A stretch of DNA of 64,000 bases, from NCBI RefSeq assembly GCF_900107625.1, contig NZ_FNQK01000002.1, forward strand, positions 186,001 to 250,000, written 5' to 3'. Shown in pieces: positions 8,410 to 17,440 of this stretch. Under the pieces are notes generated by a model. That model was not told the DNA's origin and made no database searches. It worked only from the letters and a program-made list of their open reading frames with translations. The stretch's first letter is position 1. Every line of letters starts with the position of its first letter. The DNA is from Bizionia paragorgiae. GTDB lineage: Bacteria; Bacteroidota; Bacteroidia; Flavobacteriales; Flavobacteriaceae. Made by a program: the position numbers and the translations under genes.

Positions 8410-9669
8410 CTAAGTTCTTTTACTACTTATTGAATTGAAGAAAAACAAACTATTAAAGAAAGCGAAAAATACAATTCCCATATGTCTATTTAAAATATTC
8501 TCAGTTACAGAAGCAACTACAATAATAATAAGAAAACCAAAATGCAGCACCTGTTTACGACTTAAAGACACGACCACGCTATAAATATATAATAGTAATA
8601 GAGCACACAACCCTAACACACCACCTCTTGCATAACTATTAAAGTACTGGCTATGAGTTTGGTAGTCTTTTTTTGCATAAGCTTCCAAATTACTATTATT
8701 ATAACACGTATTTAAACGTTGCTGCGTAAAACCAAAACCACTGCCTATAAAAGGGTTATAATTACCCACATCTACCGCACAATGCCAAATTTTCAATCTC
8801 GGGCCAAACCCTCCATTATAATTATTATCCTTGCCATCGTCTCCGTATTTGGCATACTCGTAGTCGGTTTTTAAACCAAAAGTCATATCAATCATACGCT
8901 CTTTAACGATTGGTATAAAATTAAGCACTAAAACAGGTATCATAGTAATAAGCAACAATATCATTATTCTCTTTGTCTTATCTAACGTTTTTATTTTGAA
9001 AGCCAATAAGTAAATAATGATTAAAACCAAACAAGTTAAGGCGATACGACTTCCGACAAGAAAAATAGTAAGACCTAAAAAACCCAATAACAAAATAGTA
9101 ATCAAAGGGTTATTTTTTGTGTTTAAATACCTATATAATACCGCAGTAAACGCTAAGCACAAATACATGCCTAAATATGTAGGATGAATATCTAACACTT
9201 CGGTAAAGTCATAATATGTAAAAAAATACCAGTTAATTGTAGAAAAATCTGGCATAAATAGAAACTGACGATAAAGTGCAAACCCCAAAAGAAAAACAGA
9301 ATAAGCTATAGAAGAACACACTAACGACGTTAAAACTATTTTTACAAGCTTACTATCTAGCCAAAATTTTAAATAATAAAACAGGACAGGAAATAGTATT
9401 AGCGGTAAAGATCGAACTAAGTTTTTGGAGTAACTATTCCATTCTGAGTAAAACCCTTGCATTAAAATAAACAAAAAGGGAATAATTAAAATTATAACGG
9501 CTTTAGTAGGTAAAAATACAACCTCTTTGCGTTTAGAATATATAAAGAATAGACAGTAGGCTAATAATAAAATTATGGTGATACTATTTATATTACTTTT
9601 TAATGGCATTGTACATACCACTACACTTAATACAACAGATAGCTTATTATTAATAAACTGCTTTATCAT
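8410..9669 (-). CDS. O-antigen ligase/polymerase (Wzy_C type) membrane protein
   Basis: Polytopic inner-membrane protein of 419 residues with the Wzy_C/WaaL architecture: about ten helices and a large periplasmic loop (about 240-320) containing GSGFGFTQQRLNTC and the THSQYFNSYARGG segment that corresponds to the HNxxL-type motif of ligases. DIHPTYLGMYL lies before the loop. Such proteins either ligate glycan to lipid A-core or polymerise repeat units. Because two Wzy-like genes flank it, a ligase role is plausible but not proven. The first 20 nt overlap the end of the neighbouring Wzy-like gene. Confidence 0.82.
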   Translation of the reverse strand: MIKQFINNKLSVVLSVVVCTMPLKSNINSITIILLLAYCLFFIYSKRKEVVFLPTKAVIILIIPFLFILMQGFYSEWNSYSKNLVRSLPLILFPVLFYYLKFWLDSKLVKIVLTSLVCSSIAYSVFLLGFALYRQFLFMPDFSTINWYFFTYYDFTEVLDIHPTYLGMYLCLAFTAVLYRYLNTKNNPLITILLLGFLGLTIFLVGSRIALTCLVLIIIYLLAFKIKTLDKTKRIMILLLITMIPVLVLNFIPIVKERMIDMTFGLKTDYEYAKYGDDGKDNNYNGGFGPRLKIWHCAVDVGNYNPFIGSGFGFTQQRLNTCYNNSNLEAYAKKDYQTHSQYFNSYARGGVLGLCALLLLYIYSVVVSLSRKQVLHFGFLIIIVVASVTENILNRHMGIVFFAFFNSLFFFNSISSKRT

Positions 9670-10864
9670 TAATATAGGTGTTTATGTATGCAAACACTAT
9701 TATAATAAAAATAGGATTTACACTAGATGTAAAAAAATGTCCTGAGAAAAATGATTGTAAAAAAAACACAATTACCATAAAATAGAATAAATTATTTTTA
9801 ATACTTCCAATGATATATTTTTTGTACAAGAACAAAAATATTACACCATTAAGCAGACCAAAAAACAAAAATACATCTATAAAGTCCATTTCCACTAAAG
9901 CTATATAATCATTAGGATTAGAGATGTTTTGGCCACCAATTGTATAATTAACGACATCTAATTTTTCTAGATAGGGTAAAACCCGGGATTCTATAAACGT
10001 ATTTCTCCCCCCTAAAATGGTGAATAAAAACCCTTTATTGGTGAAAAAATAAAAATAATATCCAAATACTTGTTTTATTTTTGATAAAGAAAGTATAAAA
10101 ATCACTGTTGAGACTACAATTCCAATAAGTAAATAGATTAATTTTTTAGTTGACATCCTTGATAAAAAGTGGAAAAGAACCAAGAGTATGATGCCAAGAT
10201 ATACAGCTTTCATTCCGGTAATAGCGCATAAAAATAACGCAAATAATAATTGTATAAGTGGTTTTCTGTTTACTTTCCAATCATAATAATAAACAAACAA
10301 CGCCATCAAATAAAAAATAGAGGCTTCATTTTGGGCTAATATTAAACCATCATAACCAAATCGCGGCGTTCCTGTAGGAAAAGTAGAAAATAACTTTATA
10401 TTAAATAGTAATCCTATAATAGCCAAGTAGCCATTAACCAAAAATACTTTTTTAAAGTTTTCGATCACCTTTTGCAGTGCATCCCTATCTTCCAGTACTT
10501 TATAAGTGGCAAAAAATATAAAAAATATAAAAAAATACTTATTAAAATAGATAAACTGTTCGACTAAAGAAACATTGATTTCAATAATATATTTTAAGTA
10601 TAAATTACCAATAAAAAAACAAATCAAGAAGTAAAAAAACCAAGTCATCCATGTTAATCTCTTTTTATTAAAGAACACTATAATAGTAGACAAACAAACA
10701 AGCTCTAATAGCAAACGATATATAATAGCTAATCTAGAAAATGTAGGAAAATATAAACTACTTAGCTTATTTACACCATCAAACGTATAGTTAAGAGTTA
10801 CTCCTGTTATTAATAGAAATAATGCTATTTGAGTTTCGGATATTTTTAATTTTCTAACAGGCAT
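9650..10864 (-). CDS. Wzy-like polysaccharide polymerase, copy 2
   Basis: Membrane protein of 404 residues with about eleven hydrophobic segments. It shares with the protein at 2710-3852 the central P-RFGYDGLILAQNEAS block and a C-terminal block of GGRNTF, PYLEKLDVVNYTIGG and EMDFIDVFLFFGLLNG, so the two look paralogous. A role as repeat-unit polymerase is suggested by topology and locus context. The next gene's start lies 20 nt inside its 3' end. One of the two copies may instead be a ligase or act on a different linkage. Confidence 0.75.
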   Translation of the reverse strand: MPVRKLKISETQIALFLLITGVTLNYTFDGVNKLSSLYFPTFSRLAIIYRLLLELVCLSTIIVFFNKKRLTWMTWFFYFLICFFIGNLYLKYIIEINVSLVEQFIYFNKYFFIFFIFFATYKVLEDRDALQKVIENFKKVFLVNGYLAIIGLLFNIKLFSTFPTGTPRFGYDGLILAQNEASIFYLMALFVYYYDWKVNRKPLIQLLFALFLCAITGMKAVYLGIILLVLFHFLSRMSTKKLIYLLIGIVVSTVIFILSLSKIKQVFGYYFYFFTNKGFLFTILGGRNTFIESRVLPYLEKLDVVNYTIGGQNISNPNDYIALVEMDFIDVFLFFGLLNGVIFLFLYKKYIIGSIKNNLFYFMVIVFFLQSFFSGHFFTSSVNPIFIIIVFAYINTYINDKAVY

Positions 10865-10908
10865 TAATTCCTAAAATACAGTTTTTATTTTCAAAAGATT
10901 GAAGTGTT

Positions 10909-12021
10909 TTAATTTAGATTTTTAATAGAAGTATCAAGATACTCTAAAGATTCCAATCTTATTTTAGTTAAGTTTTTTTCCAATTTATTAACGTCGATGT
11001 CTAATTTTAAATCCGAGAAATCACTTTCTTCATGTATTAATCGATCGCTTAAGCCCAACAAATTCAACAAACTAACAACTCTATTAGACCTTGCTTTTGA
11101 CACTATTGAAGCGAAAGGTTTTCCAAATAGTGTTGCAAAACAAGTTCCATGAAAGGAATCAGAAATAACAAAGCTAGCATTAGTATACAATTCAATAAAT
11201 TCCTTTGGCCCTGCATCTTTTATATGTTCACCTATTCTAGTAACCGGAATCAGCATACTATCAATTACAATTACTTTTAAATTTAATTTTTCTGAAAAAT
11301 ATTTCACAGCATTTTTAAGTAGTTCGGTTCTGGGAACGGAGTACACCAAAATGTACTTTTCTTTTGGCTCCCTTTCTTTAATGTTAAACACATTAAGCCA
11401 CTCTTTTTTAGATAGTAACAATGTAGGGTCTACCACATGATGAATCTCCTTTTGAGGAATAATTTCTTCAAGTTTCTTTTTTCCATCACTTTCTCTTGTT
11501 GAAATATGATTGTAGCTAGATAACAAATCCTTGACAACATTTTTTTCACCGTCATTGAAATTATGATTACCTATGCTAGATGCATATGCTATTTTATTAA
11601 CGTTTTTTTCTACAAACGATAAAAAGAATATGGGATCGATCGTAGTATTCGGACTAACTATAATTGGATTCCATATTTGATCACTACCAGACACGTATAC
11701 GTCATAACCACTTGCCTTACCGTCCATAAGATCTTGAGCGGAATACGGTTTTGTAAGATTCATTTTAGACGTGATAAAATTACGAAATAATTTAAGCATT
11801 TTAGTACGACTTCGAAGTCTTAAAATGTCATGAGCAAACATTTTAAACCCATGAATAGATGGCGCAAAACGAATTAAATCAAGATGTTGCGAAAGGTGTC
11901 TATTGTTGTAATCTATTGTACTTACTTCTCCATATTTAGAAAGTGCTATTTTGGTTGCATACGCTTGTAAAAGTGCACCATAATTATTTACTCTATGAAT
12001 TGTTATTAATGCTATCTTCAT
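10909..12021 (-). CDS. Polysaccharide pyruvyl transferase family protein
   Basis: A 370-residue member of the CsaB/WcaK pyruvyl transferase family, which adds a ketal pyruvate from phosphoenolpyruvate to a sugar and gives the glycan negative charge. Visible family features are the N-terminal NNYGALLQAYA motif (residues 12-22), YVSGSDQIWNP near 110 and the C-terminal SDSFHGTCFATLFGKPF near 283-300, which contains the conserved histidine. It lies one base from the nitroreductase gene, and the same pairing occurs in other polysaccharide loci. Acceptor sugar unknown. Confidence 0.9.
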   Translation of the reverse strand: MKIALITIHRVNNYGALLQAYATKIALSKYGEVSTIDYNNRHLSQHLDLIRFAPSIHGFKMFAHDILRLRSRTKMLKLFRNFITSKMNLTKPYSAQDLMDGKASGYDVYVSGSDQIWNPIIVSPNTTIDPIFFLSFVEKNVNKIAYASSIGNHNFNDGEKNVVKDLLSSYNHISTRESDGKKKLEEIIPQKEIHHVVDPTLLLSKKEWLNVFNIKEREPKEKYILVYSVPRTELLKNAVKYFSEKLNLKVIVIDSMLIPVTRIGEHIKDAGPKEFIELYTNASFVISDSFHGTCFATLFGKPFASIVSKARSNRVVSLLNLLGLSDRLIHEESDFSDLKLDIDVNKLEKNLTKIRLESLEYLDTSIKNLN

Positions 12022-12022
12022 T

Positions 12023-13009
12023 TTATCTTAATTCTAATTTACTAAACACTTCGTGAAAAGGTCTTCTTGAAGACCTGCAAACTATATTTGCCTTTTCTGG
12101 ATACCCCACAGCAATCATCATAATAACTGTTTGATTGTTCTCTATTTTTAGTGCTTCCCTTAACGCTTTATCTGCTTTTGGTGTTTGACTCCAGTTTAGC
12201 GGACATGATGCCACACCCAAAGAATGTAATGCATAAATAATAGACATGGACATCATCCCTCCATCAATCCAATGTTGATAGTGTTCTGAACCCGCAAAAA
12301 ACGCCTTTAAATCGGTTGTAATAATCATTAAGTTTTTCACTTCTTTTCCAAAAGGTCGATTCCCACTTTGGTAACTCAATGCTTTTTGAATCACCTCTTG
12401 TTCAGAACTATGAAAAACATGCCAGGCTTGTCTATTACAGACAGATGGTGTTTTCATTGCTAATTGAACAGCCCTTTCTATTGTATTATTTGGTACTACT
12501 TCTTTACTAAATTCACGAAGCGAATATCTCGATAAGAAAAAGTCTTCAGGCGTTTCTAGAATACCCTTTTTATAATTATTAATAGAATATTGTAATGCCC
12601 CATGTAGATCATTAGACTGAAAATCCATTTTATCAAGCTCTGATAACATTTGTTTTGATTTATCTAAGCTTTTATTCTCAGGTAAATTTAAAAACTGAAA
12701 TAGTACGTCTTTTGCTGCTTTATCGTGATATCCCAATTCTCCTTTTTCATTTGCCACACTTAATCTATGTAGTATTTTTTCTGCGTTCGACCAACCTGAA
12801 TTGGGGTTTCTTTTCTTATAGCTAAGACTCTTTTCTAAACCATGATACACCATAGCCGAATTATAATTACGTACTTGATTGTCTTTTAAATTTTCTTTCC
12901 ATCCACTATAGTAAAAGAACCTTTTAAAGTCGTAAAAGAAACCATTAAAGGCATTTAACAACCTATAAAAACTTCTAAAAAAAGGTCTGATTTTTTTCCA
13001 AATAAACAT
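12023..13009 (-). CDS. Nitroreductase-family flavoprotein with N-terminal extension
   Basis: A 328-residue protein in two parts: about 150 N-terminal residues of unrecognised helical sequence (KSLSYKKRNPNSGW), then an FMN-dependent nitroreductase domain (about 160-328) with RYSLREFS, TPSVCNRQAWHVF and GVASCPLNW. Nitroreductases bind FMN and use NAD(P)H. The role here is unknown; a redox step on a sugar or lipid intermediate is possible. Its ATG overlaps the flippase stop by one base (TAATG), so it is part of the operon rather than a random insertion. Confidence 0.85.
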   Translation of the reverse strand: MFIWKKIRPFFRSFYRLLNAFNGFFYDFKRFFYYSGWKENLKDNQVRNYNSAMVYHGLEKSLSYKKRNPNSGWSNAEKILHRLSVANEKGELGYHDKAAKDVLFQFLNLPENKSLDKSKQMLSELDKMDFQSNDLHGALQYSINNYKKGILETPEDFFLSRYSLREFSKEVVPNNTIERAVQLAMKTPSVCNRQAWHVFHSSEQEVIQKALSYQSGNRPFGKEVKNLMIITTDLKAFFAGSEHYQHWIDGGMMSMSIIYALHSLGVASCPLNWSQTPKADKALREALKIENNQTVIMMIAVGYPEKANIVCRSSRRPFHEVFSKLELR

Positions 13010-14325
13010 TATATATTATTTTTGTTTTGCATAAAAACCTTTCTGTTTACGGCTCTATGATATAAAAACAGTAGTAAAACATTGCTAACGACTGTAGAAA
13101 TAGCTGCTCCTTTTGCCCCAAAAGATGATATAAGCACACTATTTAGTAGTACATTAAACAAGGCTATTAAACCCATTAATTTTACCTTAAACTTCATATT
13201 ATCCTTAGTAACAAGTGTAGCTCCTACACTATACGATAAAAAGGAAAAAGGTAAAGTTAAAGCTAAAATATTTACTAAAGCAATAGATGGGTTATAATCA
13301 AATCCAAACAGTATTGGAATAAAATAACTAGAAGTCCCTAATAGTATCAACATTAATAAGACACCTAGAATAAACATAGAAATATTTCCTTTTTTATATA
13401 CTAAATACAACTTTTCTTGATCTGAATTAGCCCATCTATGATATTTGACCAACAAGAATTTTCCAAAAATTATAGAAGGCAGGACTAATACTCCTGTAAG
13501 TATTACAAATGCAGTATTATAATACCCCGCCTCTACATTTCCTGCTATATACTTTACCATTATTATATCACTTTGAATGTATATAAAGGCAAATACAGTC
13601 CCTAAACCGAAAGGCCACGTTTCGGATAAAACATGTCTTAATTTCGGGATTACAACTTTAATATCCACCTTATCTAAATGCCCTTTTAATTTAAATTCGT
13701 CTGTACTCATTTTTCGTAACTTAAAGAGACTTAGAATTGTAAATAAAAACCCTACTAATGCGTAAATCAATCCAACTTGAAAGAGAGATAATGAAATATT
13801 TAAAACGTAAAAACTTAAAAGGACTAATAATAGCCTTAATAAATTGGAAGAGAGTTGCCAAAAAGAAAGAAACATAAATCGTTCTTCTAATTGCAGTTTT
13901 GATGATACCAAATCAATAGAAATATATCCATAAATATAAAAGCACAACACCAGTAACAAATTTTCAGTACCGTCATCATTTAAATTTAAGACATACAATA
14001 AGACTATAAATCCGGTTATAATAAACAGTGTTATTGTAACAAAAAGAAATGAAGGTTTTAACCATCTTATCCCTTCCCAGCCTTCCTTACCAAAAGCTTT
14101 TAACCAAAACTGAGATACACCAAATCCTGCTAAAAGGGAGAGAATTGTAACAATTGAAAAAGCCGAAGAAAAAACACCAAATTCGTTAGGCCCAAATTCT
14201 CTTGCTAATATTATATATAATAAAAATGTACTCCCACTTCCTAAAAAAGAACCTCCCCATAAAAATGATAAAGATTTTAAAGAGGATTTTAAAGACCGTT
14301 TATTTGTGCTTTGTCCAGTTTTCAA
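13009..14325 (-). CDS. Wzx-type oligosaccharide flippase
   Basis: Polytopic membrane protein of 438 residues with about 12-14 helices, of the polysaccharide biosynthesis/MOP superfamily. The N terminus has LSFLWGGSFLGSG and ILAREFGPNEFGVFSSAFS, the usual first two helices of Wzx proteins. It is expected to flip undecaprenyl-linked repeat units to the periplasm, where the Wzy-like proteins act. It is the only flippase gene in the locus. It lies just downstream of the small lipoprotein gene and ends in a TAATG overlap with the nitroreductase gene. Confidence 0.9.
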   Translation of the reverse strand: MKTGQSTNKRSLKSSLKSLSFLWGGSFLGSGSTFLLYIILAREFGPNEFGVFSSAFSIVTILSLLAGFGVSQFWLKAFGKEGWEGIRWLKPSFLFVTITLFIITGFIVLLYVLNLNDDGTENLLLVLCFYIYGYISIDLVSSKLQLEERFMFLSFWQLSSNLLRLLLVLLSFYVLNISLSLFQVGLIYALVGFLFTILSLFKLRKMSTDEFKLKGHLDKVDIKVVIPKLRHVLSETWPFGLGTVFAFIYIQSDIIMVKYIAGNVEAGYYNTAFVILTGVLVLPSIIFGKFLLVKYHRWANSDQEKLYLVYKKGNISMFILGVLLMLILLGTSSYFIPILFGFDYNPSIALVNILALTLPFSFLSYSVGATLVTKDNMKFKVKLMGLIALFNVLLNSVLISSFGAKGAAISTVVSNVLLLFLYHRAVNRKVFMQNKNNI

Positions 14326-14336
14326 AATATAGCTTT

Positions 14337-14837
14337 TTATAATCCTATGTTTTTAAGAGTCACTCTGTTACCAATGGCACCATTAAAAACCTCATTCTCG
14401 TATTTATAGAGGTATAAATCCATACTCTCGAGCCTTTTAAAATCTCCTTCAAAATTATGTATATAATAATTATTCATATTATACACTTTAAGTTTAGGGT
14501 TAAAATCTATATTTCTAAAATAACTTTTAACTTTATTCATTTCAGCAGTTTTAATTTCCTCATCCCCATTTAAAATTTCAATTTTCACCCCTAACCTGTA
14601 TTTTTCTGCTATTTCTCTTTTTATACTCTTATTCAACATTAGAACAAGTTTATACTTATTTTGATCTATTTTAAATATTGCTAATTTTTCTAGAATAATG
14701 TCATTAATTAAATTCTCTTTAACTAGCCTCGTACGTTCATAATCTACCAAACCCGTTTCTAAATGTTTTAGTAACTTATCTTGTTTACAAGAAACCAACA
14801 TTAATACAGAAACTGCCATAACTACCAATTTGTTCAT
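14337..14837 (-). CDS. Small lipoprotein of unknown function
   Basis: A 166-residue protein with a lipoprotein signal ending in LMLVSC (Cys17), followed by a charged, mostly alpha/beta region with no recognised domain. It lies 12 bp downstream of wecC and 11 bp upstream of the flippase gene on the same strand, so it is almost certainly co-transcribed with the polysaccharide genes. It might be a periplasmic or outer-membrane helper of glycan export, but nothing in the sequence shows this. Confidence 0.75.
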   Translation of the reverse strand: MNKLVVMAVSVLMLVSCKQDKLLKHLETGLVDYERTRLVKENLINDIILEKLAIFKIDQNKYKLVLMLNKSIKREIAEKYRLGVKIEILNGDEEIKTAEMNKVKSYFRNIDFNPKLKVYNMNNYYIHNFEGDFKRLESMDLYLYKYENEVFNGAIGNRVTLKNIGL

Positions 14838-14849
14838 CGTATAAAATGT

Positions 14850-16064
14850 TTAATTAAGCACCCCACAAAAGTCTAATACCACTTTATTAGAAGGAATTGC
14901 TAAGGTTTTAAACTCATCGTGAGCGACTAAAAACGCAATAATATCTGCCTGCTTGATAGCCTCCTTAAAGCCTGTTATTTTAAATACTTTATGGTCGGTT
15001 ATATTAGGTTCTACAATATAATATTCTTCGTTATTAGCATTTTGTAAAACTTTTTGCACAATATATTTCGCTGGAGATTCTCTTAAATCGTCGATATTAG
15101 GCTTAAACGCTAATCCCATTAATGCGATACTAGGTTTACGCCCGTGCTTTAATTCGAATTCTAGTTTTGCTGTTTGAACTTTTTCGGCACACCAAAACGA
15201 TTTATAGTTATTTATCTCTCTTGCTTTACCTATAATTTGAGATTCCATTGGGTATTCGGCTACAATAAAATAAGGATCTACTGCAATACAGTGACCTCCT
15301 ACTCCACAACCCGGTTGCAATATATTGACGCGGGGATGTTTGTTTGCCAAAGCTATTAATTCCCACACGTTTATATCTGCTTTATCACAAATTAAAGACA
15401 ACTCGTTAGCGAAAGCTATTTGAACGTCACGCGACGAATTTTCTACTAATTTACACATCTCTGCCGTTCGTGCATTTGTTTTATGTAATGCTCCTTTTAT
15501 AAATTGGGAATAAAATGCAACGGCCTTCACCGTAGATTTATCATCTACTCCTCCAATAACGCGATCGTTATGTACCAATTCGTACATGACATTTCCTGGT
15601 AATACACGTTCGGGACAATAGGCAATATTTATTTTTCCATTAAGTTCTGGGCGTTCAGTATATATTAGATCCATCATCTTTTCGGTAGTCCCCACAGGAG
15701 ATGTCGATTCTATAATAAACAAATCTTCCGCTTTAAGTAATGGTAATATGGCTCTAGTCGCTGCCTCTACAAAAGAAATATCAGGCTCATTTTTAGCTTT
15801 AAACGGTGTTGGAACAACAATTAGATAAACATGAGCTTCCACAGGTGTTGTAGCGGCTTTTAAATACCCCTCTTTAACGGCTCTAGCAACGGCTGTATCT
15901 AGTTCCGGCTCTACGATATGTATTTTACCTTGATTAATAGTGTCTACCACACTCGGATTAATATCTACGCCGTGTACATAGGTCTTATTTTGAGCTATTA
16001 AAGCTGCTGTTGGCAAGCCTATATAGCCTAAACCTATCATTACAACACTCGGACTTTTACTCAT
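14850..16064 (-). CDS. wecC: UDP-N-acetyl-D-mannosaminuronate dehydrogenase
   Basis: NAD-dependent oxidation of UDP-ManNAc to UDP-ManNAcA. The 404-residue protein has the UDP-sugar dehydrogenase layout: an N-terminal dinucleotide-binding domain with GLGYIGLP (residues 12-19), a middle helical domain with ANELSLIC, and the catalytic cysteine in GVGGHCIAVDPYF (about 257). A C-terminal UDP-binding domain contains LMGLAFKPNIDDLRESP. It lies 3 bp downstream of wecB, which makes its substrate. UDP-GlcNAc 6-dehydrogenase (WbpA) is the nearest alternative, but the adjacent epimerase favours WecC. Confidence 0.9.
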   Translation of the reverse strand: MSKSPSVVMIGLGYIGLPTAALIAQNKTYVHGVDINPSVVDTINQGKIHIVEPELDTAVARAVKEGYLKAATTPVEAHVYLIVVPTPFKAKNEPDISFVEAATRAILPLLKAEDLFIIESTSPVGTTEKMMDLIYTERPELNGKINIAYCPERVLPGNVMYELVHNDRVIGGVDDKSTVKAVAFYSQFIKGALHKTNARTAEMCKLVENSSRDVQIAFANELSLICDKADINVWELIALANKHPRVNILQPGCGVGGHCIAVDPYFIVAEYPMESQIIGKAREINNYKSFWCAEKVQTAKLEFELKHGRKPSIALMGLAFKPNIDDLRESPAKYIVQKVLQNANNEEYYIVEPNITDHKVFKITGFKEAIKQADIIAFLVAHDEFKTLAIPSNKVVLDFCGVLN

Positions 16065-16067
16065 ACT

Positions 16068-17192
16068 TTATAACTTTGAAATAAATTCTACTATTCGCTT
16101 ACAAGAAGCTCCATCGCCATACGGGTTATGTAGTGTACTCATTGCGGAATACGCCTCCGTATTATTTAATAAACGGGTTGCTTCTGTAACTATTTTATCT
16201 TTATTGGTGCCAACTAAACACACGGTTCCCGCTTCTACAGCTTCAGGTCTCTCGGTAGTATTACGCATCACCAAAACCGGTTTACCTAAGCTAGGTGCTT
16301 CCTCTTGCACCCCACCACTATCTGTAATAATTAAATACGACTTACCCATTAACCAAACAAATGCAGGATAAGATAACGGATTGATGAGATGTATATTACT
16401 AATACCTTCTAGTAATTCGTAGACCGGTTTTTGTACATTAGGATTTAAATGCACAGGATAAATAATTTGGACGTCATTATTTTGTACGGCTATATCTTTA
16501 AGTGCACTACAAATATTAATAAATCCTTGACCGTGATTTTCTCTACGATGACCGGTAACTAAGACTAATTTCTTAGAGCTATCAACGACCTCTTTTAGTC
16601 GGTCTATTTCGGTATCAGAATAGGTCTTAGAAGTCACTTTTGCCGCACTAAATTGCAGGGCATCGATTACTGTATTACCAGTGACTACGATTGTATCTTT
16701 TTTAATGTTTTCGTTAAGTAAATTTTGTTGAGACGATGGGGTTGGTGAAAAGTGATAATCGGAAATGACTCCTGCTATACTTCTATTCACTTCCTCTGGA
16801 AACGGCGAACGCTTATTAAAAGTACGTAATCCTGCCTCTATATGACACACCTTAGCTCCAGAGTAAAACGCTGCAATACTCGCTGCCATCGTGGTTGTTG
16901 TATCACCATGTACATATACAAAATCAGGTTTAAAATCCTCTAGTATAGGTTTTAAATTGGTTATGATATCTGCTGTTAACGTATACAAGTTCTGATTAGG
17001 CTTCATTAAATCTAAATCAAAATCTGGAATGATTTCAAAAAAAGATAACACCTGATCTAACATTTCACGATGCTGAGCCGTAATACACACTTTGGTATCA
17101 AAAGTATCAGAATGTTTTAAAAACTCCTTAACTAAAGGTGCCATTTTTATAGCCTCCGGCCGAGTACCAAAAATAATTAGGTTTTTTTTCAT
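16068..17192 (-). CDS. wecB: UDP-N-acetylglucosamine 2-epimerase (non-hydrolysing)
   Basis: Converts UDP-GlcNAc to UDP-ManNAc in the cytoplasm. The 374 residues match the family length and begin with KNLIIFGTRPEAIKMAPL. Other signatures are HGDTTTTMAASIAAFY and HIEAGLRTFNKRSPFPEE around 95-133, TGHRRENHGQG near 212, and ITDSGGVQEEAPSLGKPVLV near 284-303. Its product feeds wecC, 3 bp downstream. A 248-bp gap upstream contains a -7 octamer, so transcription may restart here. Confidence 0.94.
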   Translation of the reverse strand: MKKNLIIFGTRPEAIKMAPLVKEFLKHSDTFDTKVCITAQHREMLDQVLSFFEIIPDFDLDLMKPNQNLYTLTADIITNLKPILEDFKPDFVYVHGDTTTTMAASIAAFYSGAKVCHIEAGLRTFNKRSPFPEEVNRSIAGVISDYHFSPTPSSQQNLLNENIKKDTIVVTGNTVIDALQFSAAKVTSKTYSDTEIDRLKEVVDSSKKLVLVTGHRRENHGQGFINICSALKDIAVQNNDVQIIYPVHLNPNVQKPVYELLEGISNIHLINPLSYPAFVWLMGKSYLIITDSGGVQEEAPSLGKPVLVMRNTTERPEAVEAGTVCLVGTNKDKIVTEATRLLNNTEAYSAMSTLHNPYGDGASCKRIVEFISKL

Positions 17193-17440
17193 GAATGAAG
17201 AACGTCTTAAATTAATTAACTGGCTTGTATACTATTTTTCAAAAGTACTATTTAAAATAGTTAATCGTAAAGGTCTTCGCAACAATCTTAACCAGAACAA
17301 ACCTTATTTCAAGCAAACATGATGTATTTGATGTCCTTATAAATGAATTTGAGCGAGTATCAGATAGACTTGGTTTAAATTAAAGGATTTAATACAAGTT
17401 ACAACCTATACCCTAAACCATTACTCCCAAAAACTAAATA
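17193..17440 (+). pseudogene. Gap with possible gene remnant
   Basis: Between rmlD and wecB. On the plus strand, opposite to the operon, frame 17261-17383 is open for 40 codons without a start codon and ends with a protein-like tail containing VFDVLINEFERVSDRLGLN before the stop. No family was recognised. It may be the decayed 3' end of a displaced gene or simply chance. A minus-strand promoter octamer for wecB is also present. Confidence 0.2.
17240..17247 (-). promoter_or_regulatory. Candidate -7 box for wecB
   Basis: Reads TACTTTTG on the minus strand (TAnnTTTG consensus), 48 nt before the wecB ATG. No matching TTG element was found, so this is a possible internal operon promoter only. Confidence 0.35.

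Noticed and set aside
17092-17322. Plus-strand open frame overlapping wecB
   Set aside because: Runs antisense over the conserved wecB start; its first half is the shadow of that gene and it has no recognisable product. Only the downstream frame (17261-17383) is kept as a doubtful remnant.
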